DNA from: Timema cristinae
Taxonomy: Eukaryota; Arthropoda; Insecta; Phasmatodea; Timematidae
DNA: 64,000 nucleotides
NCBI GenBank assembly: GCA_039000515.1
Contig: JBCFYV010011135.1
Coordinates: 4,490,771 to 4,554,770 of the forward strand
Direction: 5' to 3'
In this document: in pieces, positions 1-11,760 of the stretch
Numbering within the stretch: the first letter of the stretch is position 1
Layout: each line of letters starts with the position of its first letter
The notes under the pieces: generated by a model
Told to the model about the DNA's origin: nothing
Seen by the model: the letters and a program-made list of their open reading frames with translations, nothing else
Databases searched by the model: none
Made by a program: the position numbers and the translations under genes

Positions 1-1
1 A

Positions 2-1372
2 ACAGACAATGAAGTATGTAGTTTGCTAAATCTGGGAACATGTGGGCTTCATGTTGTTCATGGTTCCTTGAGAACAGGAGTAGAGTCTGTTGATTGGGAT
101 ATAAGTAGCTTATTACGTCACATGTACTACCTGTTCACTGACTCTCCAGCTCGTCGAGCATTGTTCACCCAGTTGACAGGGTGTACAACTTTTCCATTGA
201 AGTTCTGTGGTGTGCGTTGGTTAGAGAATGCGAAGTGCTTTCAAAGGGCATTACAAATTTGGGACCATGTTATTAAGTTTCTCAAAGAAGCAAAACTTCC
301 TAAAACAAAACCTGTAGAGACACTGAAAAGAGCAGCCTGTGATCCATTCCTAAAGTGTAAACTAGCGTTCTGCAAGACAATTGCAGATGAATGTCAGCCT
401 TTCCTGCAACGGTTCCAGACATCAAAACCAATGACTCCATATCTTTTTGAAGCTGTAGAGAAACTTCTAAGATACCTTATGAATCGTTGTGTGAAACCTG
501 ATCTTATGAAGTGCACGGGTCCAAAGTTACTGTCTATTGACACAAAAAAATCAGAAAATTTGATCCTTAGCAAAAATATTGATATAGGATTTGCAACAAA
601 ACGTTTGTTAGGAGAAACTGCGATCACAGTAACAGAAAGACAAAAATTAGAATTTATACATGAGTGCCGCAGTATGTTAACCACCATGATTGCAAAACTA
701 CAAGAAAAAAGTCCCTTAAAACAGAAAGCTGTGAGAGGTTTGTCTTCATTGGATCCTTGTGTTATTCAACATTCACCTCAACTGGCCCAGAAGAGATTTT
801 CTTTTCTTTTGGAGGAACTCAACCATGCCAACATCATAAATGATGTTCTGGCTGAAAATGCCAAGAAAGAATACTTGCATTTTTGCAACCTCAAAAAATC
901 TGAGCTTCAAGAAATATTTCGTCCTTGTGATCAGTTTAGTGATGAAGTAGGACTTGACACTATTTATGGTAGCTTTCTAATAGGAGAAGCAAACTACAAA
1001 CATCTTTGGGAAGTAATAAAGATTTGCCTTGTCTTGTCGCATGGGAATGCAACTGTTGAAGGTGGTTTTTCAGTCAATAAATCTTTACTGGTTGAAAACA
1101 TGCATGAAAAGACAGTCATTGCACAGCGTCACATTCATGATGAGATACAAGAAGCAGGAGGGATTAAAAATATACACATTAGCAAAAAGATGTTGGATTA
1201 CGTGAGAGGTGCTCGGAAACGCTATCATGACTACTTAGAGATGAAGAAGCAAGAAAAAAGTGAAAAAGACAAGAAGAAGGCAGAAAAGAGGAAATTAGAT
1301 ATACAAGTTAAAGATTTAGAAGGAGAAAGAAAAAAATTAATGATGGCAACTGAAGAGAACGAGAAGCAATAG
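2..1372 (+). CDS. hAT-superfamily transposase, C-terminal part (5' truncated by window edge)
   Basis: The frame is open from base 2, so the true start lies outside the window; a TTG at base 23 is not a credible start. The product would bind and cut a hAT element as a DDE-type (RNase H fold) transposase. The segment LSHGNATVEGGFSVNKS near residue 340 matches the conserved hAT C-terminal dimerisation region. The N-terminal stretch GTCGLHVVHG is typical of animal hAT-derived proteins. The last 60 residues are Lys/Glu-rich and probably coiled-coil. After the TAG at 1370-1372 another frame continues the same coil-like composition (VELQELKKKQASLY) to a TAA at 1417-1419, so a one-base shift near 1360-1367 probably cut off the original C-terminus. 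A hAT-like right terminus lies downstream at 1908-1921. A domesticated hAT-like gene is possible, but the nearby terminus favours a transposon. Confidence 0.8.
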   Translation, partial: TDNEVCSLLNLGTCGLHVVHGSLRTGVESVDWDISSLLRHMYYLFTDSPARRALFTQLTGCTTFPLKFCGVRWLENAKCFQRALQIWDHVIKFLKEAKLPKTKPVETLKRAACDPFLKCKLAFCKTIADECQPFLQRFQTSKPMTPYLFEAVEKLLRYLMNRCVKPDLMKCTGPKLLSIDTKKSENLILSKNIDIGFATKRLLGETAITVTERQKLEFIHECRSMLTTMIAKLQEKSPLKQKAVRGLSSLDPCVIQHSPQLAQKRFSFLLEELNHANIINDVLAENAKKEYLHFCNLKKSELQEIFRPCDQFSDEVGLDTIYGSFLIGEANYKHLWEVIKICLVLSHGNATVEGGFSVNKSLLVENMHEKTVIAQRHIHDEIQEAGGIKNIHISKKMLDYVRGARKRYHDYLEMKKQEKSEKDKKKAEKRKLDIQVKDLEGERKKLMMATEENEKQ

Positions 1373-1834
1373 ACGTGGAGTTGCAAGAACTGAAGAAGAA
1401 GCAAGCTTCACTTTATTAAATATAACATAGTTTCTTATTGTATGACTATAGTGATAGTTTTAATAAAAATAAAATTGACTTGAGACATGAATAATATGAA
1501 AGCAGACAGAGTTCCTGTTGTAAGCTATTCAGTTCAGGAAATGTACAGTTTAGGTAAAATAAAACTGTAATGATACCAAACTCTTTAGTATGTTCTTAGT
1601 GGCCTGTTATTTAATACGTATTTCTGCACATGATACCAAAGGGAATCAAGTTTGTTACAAATTTTTGATAGGGATTATTTTTCCATCATTTTCCCTCAAC
1701 TGATTAGCAAGATGTCTGCTTTCTTATTCTTCCATGAGAGGTGAGGCAAGGTCGGCTGTAAGGGGGGAGGAGGCCGAAATAAATTTATTTAAATTAATAT
1801 TTTCACGTGTATAGTACCGTAAAGTTATAATGGA

Positions 1835-1921
1835 AATTTTATGAGAAATTGGTCAGGGAACTTGGGAAAATAGTCAGGGAAAGTCAGGGAGAATATTTTT
1901 ACAAATACTGTAGGAACCCTG
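1835..1921 (+). mobile_element. Right terminus of the hAT element (subterminal repeats and terminal inverted repeat)
   Basis: Several short copies of tcaggga (about 1850-1890) lie just inside ctgtaggaaccctg at 1908-1921. Read inward from the outside this is CAGGGTTCCTACAG, which resembles hAT terminal inverted repeats beginning CAGGG. The 8 bases that follow (1922-1929, ctttacca) would be one arm of the 8-bp target duplication. The left end is outside the window, so the duplication cannot be confirmed. Confidence 0.55.
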
Positions 1922-1929
1922 CTTTACCA

Positions 1930-2620
1930 AATGTAATATTATCATGGTACATTTTCATTATTTCACATAATTTACACTAGGCGTGTAAGAAGCTTTGAAA
2001 TATCAAAGGTTAAATTTCCTTCGTTTTGACACCCATTGCATCTTTGAAGGAAGAAAATACTTAGATATATTATAAACAGATTTTAAATATCTCACTAAAT
2101 ATGACATATTTCAGTAGGAGTGTGCAAAGTTTCAAGAATTTCAAACGAATATCAATTGGCTTCACCTATGATAAAAACAAATCTTGCTTTGGCACAAAAA
2201 ATATTTTTGAGTTTAATCATTTTGAGATGTTTACTAAATTATTTCATCACACAAAATTCACAATTTTAGACAAATAAAACCTTAGATTCCTCTGGTCAAC
2301 AACCATTTTGCACCAGAGTAAAAACAACCAAGTCTCACTAATTGGAGGTAACCGAGTCTGAAAATGACCACAAAAAGACTGGGCTGGTTATGGTAATGTA
2401 ATTTACTTAAATTTAGTCACTCTTTTAATGCTTGTGCAATTTGTGGGTTAATCATGAAACGCCAAAAGAGAATAGTTTAAAACTAAGTTTGTTGTGTTTG
2501 TACCCTCAGGCTAGAACCACAATAGGCAAGTAGAAATAATTTAGAGGTGTTAGGGAAGGCTTTTGAGTTCAGTGGAGAAACCAGACGGGACTCAGTACTC
2601 CGTCATGTACTTTTAGTTGT
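1930..2620. other. Non-coding AT-rich stretch
   Basis: No sustained reading frame, RNA gene or recognisable repeat was seen between the hAT terminus and the next relic. Confidence 0.5.
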
Positions 2621-3190
2621 ATGATGCTTTGTGATGTTGAATTATATTTTAATGCTGAGATTTTATCAATTTTCTCCCTGAAATCTATCAGTATGGCATG
2701 TAAATCTTTGAATAAAAGTGAATATTTTTACTACATTTGTGGTGAATCTCACTTTATTATACAACCACAACTTAAAAACTTGGTGAGAGATTTCGAATTA
2801 TGTAAATCTAAGGCCGAACTACTTACTTCTAGATTACAAGAGTGGAATTCTTTAGCGGAAGGTACTAGGGTTTCTAAATTCTCAAGTCAATACAAAGAGT
2901 TTGTGTGTATATTTTCTCAGGACTAGGATTTCATATTTTGTAACCACATCCAGGGTCCTACGAGTGCCCTTGATATACTACCAACAGCTATTGGTTATTC
3001 ACAGAACTATTGGAATTTGTGTGGAGATTTGAAGGTGGTATCTTTGATAAATGAGCTATAACTGGGGACCACCAAATTTAGTTCTTTGTGTGAATGAGAC
3101 AGCCACGGAAAAAGTGAAGAAATGGCCTGCTGACAGTCATTAGAACCTGGAAAGAAGTGTGTTCAACATGAACAACTAGTATATTTCCTG
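2621..3190 (+). pseudogene. Decayed member of a dispersed multicopy protein family (MACKSLNK...YICGE type)
   Basis: An open segment of 101 codons (2621-2926) has its likely original start at the ATG at 2693. It begins MACKSLNKSEYFYYICGE and continues with KSKAELLTSRLQEWN. This is the signature of a large unnamed arthropod family, probably transposon-derived, whose members begin with a short motif around C-Y-I-C-G-E. After the stop at 2926, further family-like pieces appear in shifting frames: FCNHIQG, WNLCGDLKVVSLI, TKFSSLCE and QSLEPGKK, to about 3190. In-frame stops separate these pieces and the later half of the family is missing, so it cannot encode a working product. The family identification rests on remembered sequence patterns. 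Confidence 0.6.
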
Positions 3191-3249
3191 AATTATTATA
3201 GGAAAATAATTTAACAAACATGTTTTGTACTTTTTCAAGAAACAGAGTA

Positions 3250-5700
3250 GTACTTTCTATATGTGGAGATCAAATAATAGAACCAAATTCCAAATTGTTT
3301 CGTACTAGAGAATAATAGAGATAAAGTTTTGCTTTAGTGCCAGTTAAGTTTTTTGTGTTTCTTTTAACAAAGCTTAAAATTTAGAATGCTTTTGTAAAAG
3401 TATGTTATGTTAGAAAGTAATTAAATTTGAATTAGTTTTAATGCAAACTCAATTCTGTGAGCTATTTGCAATAATTTAACATATTTAATTAAAGTAAGCC
3501 CTCCAGAAAAGAGAACAAATTATGAATAATGTTTTGAAACATTAATACAAGAAATAACTAAAACCTTTTCAAAACAGTAGCTTTGGACAAATTGAAAATC
3601 CTGTCTTAGAATTACAGATATATTCCATAATGAATATGAGTAGCTACCAGCCCCATAAAGCAAGATAAGAACATCACCTAGTGCAGAATAGTTTATGTGA
3701 TTTGTTACTCGAAATGTTTTAGTGGGGTTTCAAATCAAAATTTAGCAATTTTAAAATTCCGGTCTTTTTTAAATAACCTCGTCATAATTTTTACTATAAA
3801 TCCTGTATTAGATCATTGTTTTGTGTTGCTTTTCTAAAAGCTTTTAACAAGTAAAAAAAATGAGTAAGGGCCAATGAATTAGGCCTATATCAACTCATTT
3901 GTCAAAAACTAACCTGAATCTATACATTATTGTCAAAAACAAATCTGTTAATATTACTTACACTGAAGGACAGAACACTTCATATAAAGTGTGCTCTATA
4001 TGTCCCCAACAAATAATCTTTTGGTGTACATAAAATTACTCCAGAGTATTAAAACAACCACATGTTACTCAGAAAATAAGCCTTAACACACATTCCCAGA
4101 ACTTATCAGAGGCAAGATAAATGCAAGTTTCAAAGGTTTTCAGAGTCCTAATGAGGTTAATTCAAAAGGAGACCCCTCACTTCATTGGCAACATAAGTGT
4201 ATCAAAACAACATAATTTAACTTTCTACACTCACCCACTATAGAATTTCTTTATGGTATACAAATATGCATGAACATTTATTTCAAAGGTGAGCAGGGAA
4301 ACTGTGAAAAACAAACTTCATAAACTACTGTGTGTATACAAATACATCTGCGGCTTTGAAACATATTTCCTCAACAAAACATTATTGATTACACAATGTG
4401 GTAGCTAGTAAATAATAACAAAATCAACTATCAATGCTATCAGCAACTAAATCACAAACAATATTTTGTCATGTTGTCTATAAACTAAAGAAAAATTTAA
4501 TTAAAGTCAAAGTCATAAGCCTGTTGTGCTAATTGGGGAGCGAAGCTTTGTTGTGAACCAAAATACTAACCAACAAAACTAAACTAAATACACATGAATC
4601 CTTGGTGTAGCTATACACAATTTTGCTTTGCATGTGCATACACACACATACACACACCGAGTTTAAGCTCAATACCAAAAAAATCAAAACATTTCCTTAG
4701 AGTGGGTCATTAGCGAAACATGTTGACTCGGCCACTACACTTTTGAGTGGGCTCAGCCCTGAAGTGAAGAGCCACTACAGCACACTTAAAATAATTATGA
4801 ATAAAATAAACTGATGAACAGCTGAAAATACATTTTTGGAATTTACTTCTCATTTTTTATTATTATTATTAAAAAAAAATTAGGATTTAAAAAGAATGAA
4901 AGAAAGTTAGCTTTTCAGTGGCTGTTATGTGCCAAATAGTCAGAGCAATGTTTTATTGTTAAAGTTGTTGAAAAGTGAAATTTCATATAATGAATAGTGC
5001 TCAAAGAACTGTAATAAGATTTCCAACTTTGAATATACAAAAAATTACCCTAAAAATTGAATTAGAACTCTAAATGAATGAACACAACTCAAATACATAC
5101 TTTACACACAAACTAAAAAAGATTTAATGAAAAGACTAAACTCTTGCACTCAGATAAACATAAAAATAAGATTTATAGCTAACTACTCCAGAAACAAAAT
5201 ATACCCCCTTCCACTACTCCCTCACAAAGCAACCCTTCAAGTTGCAGTGAATCACCAAGAATTTAGATTTTCCAACCAAGAAAGTAAAGATTTTTAAAAA
5301 TTAATTTAAAGCCTACATTATCTCCTCATGTTATGTTATGTTATGTCATATCATATTGGGCATGCATTTAAAAACCTTTTACATGGTACTAAAATATGTA
5401 ATTATTCAACATAACTGCTTAAAATGACCCAAATATGACTTAAGCAAAGAAAATTTCACCTAAAAGTAAAAATGACGAAAAATGACCTATAAAAGTTAAA
5501 TTCCATAACCTGGGATCATGGGCAAAATTCATGAGCACAGTTGTTGGCATTTTTAATTAAATATTTAGACTGGTAACAAATTTATTTAGTTATGAAATTA
5601 GTTTGAACCAAATGTTATTACACTTTTTTGAATGAGATTCTTAAGAATAAAAGGCTAAGTTATGGAGTTTTTTTAGATGGCTCACTGTACTGTGGACAAT
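3250..5700. other. Intergenic AT-rich DNA with short simple repeats
   Basis: No gene was recognised. A short ATT run lies at 4856-4870 and a (ATGTT)n-like tract at 5328-5350. The rest has many stops in all frames. Confidence 0.5.
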
Positions 5701-5705
5701 TAGAA

Positions 5706-6841
5706 CTAGTACTTTCTATTTACCTGGGAGTACTTAGCCGTTTTGAGGTATTTTACCCTTGCCGCTTTTTTAACTATATCATTGGTATCATCCCCTACAT
5801 TAATTTTACCACATAGTATTTTATTTATGGTTTTGCAATATGTGTGCACAAATAATCTAATGACCAAATCAACAACATATTTACATAAATCATGGTTCAT
5901 ACACTTAAAAAGATTAACATCGATTTCTGACAAAATTAAAGTAACTAAAGTTTCTTTGACATTTGTCAAATGGCACATAGAGGGCAAATGTGTAAAAACT
6001 ACCTTTGAGGCCACACCACATGTTCTACTGAATAATGTGCTAGGGTATCTCAAAGCAGTTGGTGTATAAGCCCTTGCTCTAATAACATCATCATTTGGAA
6101 TAGGTCCAGTACTGAACAAACAATCACAACAAGTTTTACAATCCTTCACTTTCCTCATAACTTTCCGAGCAATGTATCCATTTATGTAAACTTTGGTGCA
6201 GTCAGAGAGAGAATTGCTTTGCAATGGTTCTTCTTGCAATGCTTGTAAATTTGACCAAAAGCTAACATTAGATGTAGTGCTTAAGCGAGTAGTGCTTGAA
6301 TCTGGTACATTAGAAGTAATAAAATCTGAAAGTGTGTCTAATGATCCCACTGTTTCATCTTTAAGGCAGTTAGATCCTACAGACTGTGGTGATGTGAAAT
6401 TGTTTATAACCAAAGTCTTGAATGAAGGCACAAATGAAGCACAGGTAGGGTTAACATTTCTAACACCATGACTGCGTATGCAAGAAAAGAAGTTTTCAAT
6501 AGAATCCTGGTTTAGGGCTCTAGGGGACATGAAATTAAAACCATTTTTTTGAAGTGTGGTCCATACACATTTTAAACCACGGAGTGTCTTTACCCAATTT
6601 TTGACAGAGGCAGGATTTGACTTCTTCCCATTACCATCAATATAAATGAAAGAATTTAAAACAGTAATAGCTTCATTCCAAAAACCCAAGTGTGGAGAAG
6701 TACCTGACACAGCACAGCGTAACATCTTCCCATTTGACGCATGGACGCTATTACCATTTACACTGTCGAAGAGCTTGTCCATGAACAGCAAAAGATCAGC
6801 GGTATTAGCAGCCTCCTTATCCAAGTGACAGTCATCTCTGC
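5706..6841 (-). CDS. Exon 5 of the THAP9-like gene: C-terminal catalytic part
   Basis: The acceptor is TTATCATACAG at 6842. The open frame upstream of it is intron read-through. It opens with RDDCHLDKEAANTADLL and carries the third acidic residue in LNQDSIENFFSCIRSHG, the usual THAP9/P-element motif. The remainder contains several Cys and His residues and ends at a natural stop at 5706. Confidence 0.8.
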
Positions 6842-7116
6842 CTGTATGATAAACAATAAAAACAACACCAATTAGAAGCAATTGTATACAAACCTAACCT
6901 CCTACCAGCTAGCTCAGTAAATAGTGTATAATTTAAATACTGTAACATAACTAAAATATGTTTGTAACTAGTAAGTTAACCATAGCCTAAATCAAATTTA
7001 GTTTAATTCCTTTTACTAACATAATTTCCTAATCATCACTAAATTATAAGTCAATCATAGAACAACAAATGGTGATACAGGCAAAGGGTATTAATCACTT
7101 TTAGAACACAGCTTAC

Positions 7117-8295
7117 CCCAATTGGCTAGCATTCTCATCATGGAAGAAACTCTGTGACTAAACACCTGTGCACAAGTGCTAACTTTCATTTTTTTAATTT
7201 GATCACATCTAATGTGTTCATTTGTCAACTTTGGGCATGTTCTGATGTCTTCGTCCTGATTGTTGTCCATATCAAAAAATTGTTCTAAATGGGTCCATGA
7301 AGCAGTTTGAATTCCAGTCTTCCATTAGAATTGTAGATCTTTGGTTAAAAGATTGTTACGTATACCTTTTAGAAGATGAGGAGGATCGAATAGAGGTATA
7401 ATTTCAACATTTTCTATTACAAATCCAAAGTATGTGTCCTCAACACCTTTTCTAAGACAGTTTTGATGTGTTTCTTCTTTCAAACATTTAATTGCAGAAT
7501 CGTTTGTTGAAGCTTGATCACAAACCGTGGCGATAATTTTGAGGCCTGTTGAAAAAACTGAAGAAATCACTTCTTTTATACATGTAACCAGTTCTGTTGT
7601 TTTAGCTGTACTTTCATTAAAATAGAATGCCACCGGTTGTTTCCACCTTGTCCCTAGTCCACGGAGCATAAAAACTAGAGCATGATCAGCAAATCTTAAG
7701 TGCCTGTTTCCATTGCCAAAATCCTCAAATCCTTCAATAATGTCTAGATGTTCATTATATTGAATATTTGCCTGCAATTTTATTTCATCAAACATCAATA
7801 CACAAAACTTGTCCCGCTCTTTCAGGTCAGACACAACAGATTTCAGATGATTAATTATAGAAGAATTAACACCTGGATGGAAAGGAATTTTGCCAAGCAT
7901 CCTCATAAGTGTTCTTCTGGATGGGAATGCAAAAAACTTTGAAAGTAATTTGTAGCCTTTAGCACTCTGTTTCAAAAGTGAAAGAGCTAATATTTTGTCC
8001 TCATATGTGAATCGTCTACCTCTAGACTTTAGTTTTTGGTTAGTAATTTGACTACAGATGAAATTATAGGTGGTTTTGTCTACTCTTTCAATTACATTTT
8101 GGAAATAATCAGTGTTATTAAACTTTTCTGCTAATTTCAGCCGTGATTTGAAACATTGTACTCGCTTCTTCATCAATTGAGTTTGCTTCTGAAACCTTGT
8201 TGCTTCATGGTACATGGAGCTAGCTTTCGGTGTAAGCTCATGCTTCCTCATCACACCTATCTTCTTTAGAAGTCCCCTGCCCTTTCCTGAACTCC
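7117..8295 (-). CDS. Exon 4 of the THAP9-like gene: helical segment and first catalytic half
   Basis: The acceptor is TTGTTACAG and the donor GGGGTAAGC gives W-G-R across the junction with exon 5. It encodes a basic segment, a helix-turn-helix-like region around TYEDKILALSLLKQSAKGY, then the catalytic core with FCVLMFDEIKLQ (first Asp) and IIATVCDQASTND (second Asp). The motif IPLFDPPHLLKGIRNNLL is strongly P-element/THAP9-like. A TAA at 7325-7327 interrupts it; the frame then continues as WKTGIQTASWTHLEQFF to the donor. Confidence 0.8.
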
Positions 8296-8918
8296 CTGTA
8301 ACAAATTAAATAAAATTCTATCAAGCATGTGCAATAAAAGAGATATCTTCTTTTCTAAAACATTCACTACATAATATATCAGAGTGCACAACCCAAACAT
8401 TATTTTTAGTACAAAGGGTTTTAGTGAAAGTTAGGGCTATCCACAGTTACTATATAGGCCTACCCTCAACAGTGGTCGAGTGGTATAATCTGTAAACTTT
8501 GGATTAGCTTTGGCACTGATGGCCAGGGCTGGCGACAGAGGGTGACAGCTGTACCGGGCCCAGAGCTAGAGGATGCCCCATACTTAAGACCTTTTTATAA
8601 ACTTTTATAATTTAATTGAAAGAATGTCGCATATATTAAATATTTTGGTAGATATATGTCGTTTAATTCCAAAAAAAGACAAAAAAGAAAAAAAATGTTG
8701 TCCAATTTGAGTGTTTTAAGAATATACAAAGTGTCATTTACCAGTATAAATACTAATCAACTATCAGTAAGTTAGTCAACTACAAGTTGTATCAATTTTT
8801 ATCATAAATAATATAACTGTAATATTAAACGGGTTTTACTTGTTTTTTACCTGTGGTGTTTGTTATGCTGTCTGTGTCTTAAACAAGGGCGAGTTAGGGG
8901 GCCCAAAATTTTATGTTT

Positions 8919-9240
8919 ACACAATAGCATAAGTGCGTACAACCCGAACGGGTATCAATACGCGGTTCTAATAATAACCCATTCGAGTTATACGCACTTA
9001 CGCTAATGTGTAATGGTAGGGTGATTGTGAGATGAAATGGAGGATCTACAGTTTAATGTGGGATCCGAACCACGGTGGAGGCCTGGCATTCCACACATTC
9101 ACAAGTTGTGATTAATACACGTCTTGTCAGAGGGTAAGGAAGGGTTTGGCAAACAAATAAATCTGTGCCGGGACCAAGGATTGAAACCCAGACCACCAGC
9201 ACAGAAATCTGGCACGTTACCCCTAGACCACCAGGTCACC
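8919..9240. mobile_element. Inverted pair of SINE sequences inside intron 3 of the THAP9-like gene
   Basis: Bases 8919-8976 are a plus-oriented SINE tail (ataagtgcgtacaacccgaa ... cgcggttctaataata). Bases 8977-9240 are a nearly full minus-oriented SINE. Reading the minus strand from 9240, the head carries an A box within GGTGACCTGGTGGTCTAGG and a B box within GGGTTTCAATCC, as in a tRNA-derived Pol III promoter. The two tails face each other and form an imperfect palindrome. Confidence 0.75.
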
Positions 9241-9852
9241 ATAACAAACTTATTAGTATTTAAGATAATTGTATTATTTAAATACATAACTGGCTTTCAA
9301 ACCTTTGATAATTTAAGGTAGGGGCCTATATATTATTATGCCCCTTACTCAACCTATCAAACCTAACCTTTCATGCACAAAAAATTTAAAATTTCCAATA
9401 ATATTAAATAAACAATTTTTATATAATTTCCATAGGAAGCGATGTTATATCGTGGATCAAAATTACAATGCAATTCAACACAAAAGTTAGTCAATATTTA
9501 CATCTCTACGTTGTTCTTGTGATTTCAGTTTTAATTTTATCATTATTCAAAATTACTATCACACCCTAGGCCCTAGTTAAATTATATTTGACATTAGTAT
9601 ATAATAATAATAAAAAATATATATTGTAAACAAAGAAAGAACATATTTTTATATCGGTGTAACCTAAGGTACTCATAAAACAATTACATTTTGAAAATAC
9701 AACTAAAAATTAGAGCCTAGTATGATGTTGGCCGAGATTGAAATCATTTTGCATTAGACATTGTAGACTACATTGTTTAGGTATTCTTTTCATCTCTAAT
9801 GCAATATTTTGTCTGTACTATTTATACTAACTTAGTCCTAGTATATATTTAC

Positions 9853-9918
9853 CAGGTTTTTTATTGGTAGGTGTTTGCGGCAAAGCTGTGTCAGTAGAAG
9901 GAGTATCATCATCATTAC
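9853..9918 (-). CDS. Exon 3 of the THAP9-like gene
   Basis: This 66-nt exon sits between a CTCCTAG acceptor and a CCTG then GTAAAT donor. In phase it reads NDDDTPSTDTALPQTPTNKK, an acidic and Pro/Thr-rich linker between the THAP finger and the transposase body. Confidence 0.6.
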
Positions 9919-10335
9919 CTAGGAGACAACCAAAATAAAATAATGTAAGAAAGGAAATATCAAATATAAGATAAACTCAAATGTGTTATAAGTAGCCTAG
10001 GTACATAGTCTACTTAAATTAATAAAAATGTATTGTGTATAAACATTTTATGAAGTGATTTTACTTGAGTAGATTTTTTTAACACAAAGACTAACTTATC
10101 TAGGTATTTAAATTGTAAACCCTGACTTGCATTGAGCTAAGTCATTTTCTATGTTAGCCCATACTGACGGGCACTGTCTTATCTTTGACTTGGTTCGAAT
10201 CTGACAGGGGGGACGGTTTCTTACATTGTGATTTCTTACTGTAGTTTTACATTCTCTCTCTATGCAAAATTGACTGCTTTGGACTGAATAGAAAATGTGT
10301 AAGGGCCTAAGCAGAATAACAGAGACAAGGCTTAC

Positions 10336-10428
10336 TTTTAGCTTGATGTGCCTGTCCATCAATTGATTAAATTTGAATGCTAGGTGGATATGCAAATGAA
10401 TTTGTCCTAGTTCCTTCTTCATTAAATC
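10336..10428 (-). CDS. Exon 2 of the THAP9-like gene (contains a stop)
   Basis: The acceptor is CTTTCTTTCAG and the donor is AAA then GTAAGC. In the phase set by exons 1 and 3 it reads GFNEEGTRTNSFAYPPSIQI, a TAA, then SIDGQAHQAK. The frame agrees with both neighbours, so the TAA looks like a point lesion rather than a wrong exon model. It encodes linker sequence of low conservation. Confidence 0.6.
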
Positions 10429-10667
10429 CTGAAAGAAAGAAAAAAATATATTCAACTTTAAATATTGTTATATACATCATTCACACTAAATTTGTGGATA
10501 AACGAAAACATTTACCTGTTAACCTACACAATGATCAGTTAATATAGGATTTCAGATAATGGAAGCTTCACCATAGTTTTAGTCAAAAGTAAAAGAGCCT
10601 GGAGCTCCTAAGATCAACTAGGATTTTGGAAATTTACAAATTAGTTTTTAAGTAACTCTAAACTTAC

Positions 10668-10920
10668 CATGAAGATTTATAGATGGTAGGGAATATATTT
10701 TAAGGCGCTTTGAGCTGAGGTTTTTGCAGTCATCAATAAAATGTCGATCACAAATCACGTAATTCCGGTATACTATTTCTTTTGGCAATTTAAAAAGATT
10801 AGGATTAGAGATTCTTTTCAACCATATATCATATATGTCGTTGCATGATATAGGGATTCTGTGTCTAATTGATTCTCTGTCTTCACAACCCGGCACACAA
10901 CAAATTTTTTTCTGCACCAT
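10668..10920 (-). CDS. Exon 1 of the THAP9-like gene: THAP zinc finger
   Basis: It starts at the ATG at 10920-10918 (MVQKKICCVPGCE). The THAP pattern is visible: an early Cys pair in CCVPGC, the conserved Trp in DIWLKRI, a Pro in KLPKE, the C-x2-H in VICDRHF and a C-terminal box similar to AVPTF (SLPSINL). It ends at a strong donor, CATG then GTAAGT. THAP fingers bind DNA and in P-element transposase recognise sites near the element ends. Confidence 0.85.
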
Positions 10921-11760
10921 GATTATAAATAAATAACACTTGAGCTTAAGAAATTATATACTTAATCTTACAGGGTCTAAACGCGAACAAAAAATGTTTT
11001 TATCAAATAAAGCATGGTTATAAATCAATTCCTATGTTATGTAAATATGAATATGAAATCATTACGTAAATAAACCTATTGTTTAATAAATAAAACACAC
11101 GTTTTAAAAGGAACCATTTAGAGAATGTAGCTCAATCCAAAATTAACCACAAAAACATTTTCGATAATCATGTCATAAACGTTAGAGTTTACGCATGCGC
11201 ATAAATAGGCGACGTCATTGCTGCAAGCACTAGTGCTATCTATCGGTTGCGCTTCAACTAAGATACATGGAATCGGCACATCCTATAAGATTGCGCACCC
11301 CATGCCATAAACCATGTGCATTCAAGGTGGATCCGATCAAACTCTATTAGCCATTTATCATAATATTCAGTTTTATCAGTTATATTTGTTATTAAGACCC
11401 AGAAATTGATTGATTATGGGTATTTCAATTATAAATAATGATCCACTAAAAAAATAAAAAACATATATTAGACTTATTTTATTTAAAAAATATGCAGTAT
11501 GTATATATATATAAAAATGAATTATAAAGACTATTGGTCAAACTACGGACAAAATGTCACTGTAGCATGATTATATTAATAGGCCTAATAATAATAATTA
11601 TTATTATAATAATTATTATTATTATTATGCTATGAATTAAAAGGCGGAAAAGAAACAATAATTTGGACCATGTTCTAGCAATATCAAAATCACTAAAGAG
11701 AAATAAAGATGTACATTGAAATATAATAGCAATATCTAAGTTTGAACAAAATGATAAAAT
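10921..11760 (-). promoter_or_regulatory. Upstream region of the THAP9-like gene; possible promoter near 11,190-11,220
   Basis: Upstream of the THAP ATG, gcatgcgc at 11193-11200 resembles an NRF-1-type palindrome, a TATA-like aaataggc follows, and gacgtcat at 11211-11218 resembles a CRE/ATF site. The local composition is less AT-rich than the surroundings. Function is inferred from motifs only. From about 11,330 the sequence belongs to the dispersed repeat described at 11,330-12,900. Confidence 0.25.

Larger units (their letters stand above)
5706..10920 (-). pseudogene. THAP9/P-element-like transposase gene, five exons, two in-frame stops
   Basis: Exons on the minus strand are 10920-10668, 10428-10336, 9918-9853, 8295-7117 and 6841-5706. 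Every intron has GT..AG borders and all phases join, giving 2727 nt (908 codons plus stop), close to human THAP9 (about 900 residues). In order it encodes an N-terminal THAP C2CH zinc finger, a short linker, a basic helix-rich segment, and an RNase H-like catalytic core split by an insertion. Likely acidic residues lie in MFDEIK, TVCDQASTN and LNQDSIENFF. Two TAA codons interrupt the frame: one in exon 2 (after YPPSIQI) and one at 7325-7327 in exon 4. Family function is cut-and-paste transposition of P-like elements, or a domesticated derivative. Terminal inverted repeats were not found, so domestication followed by decay, or a base-calling error, remains open. Confidence 0.8.
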
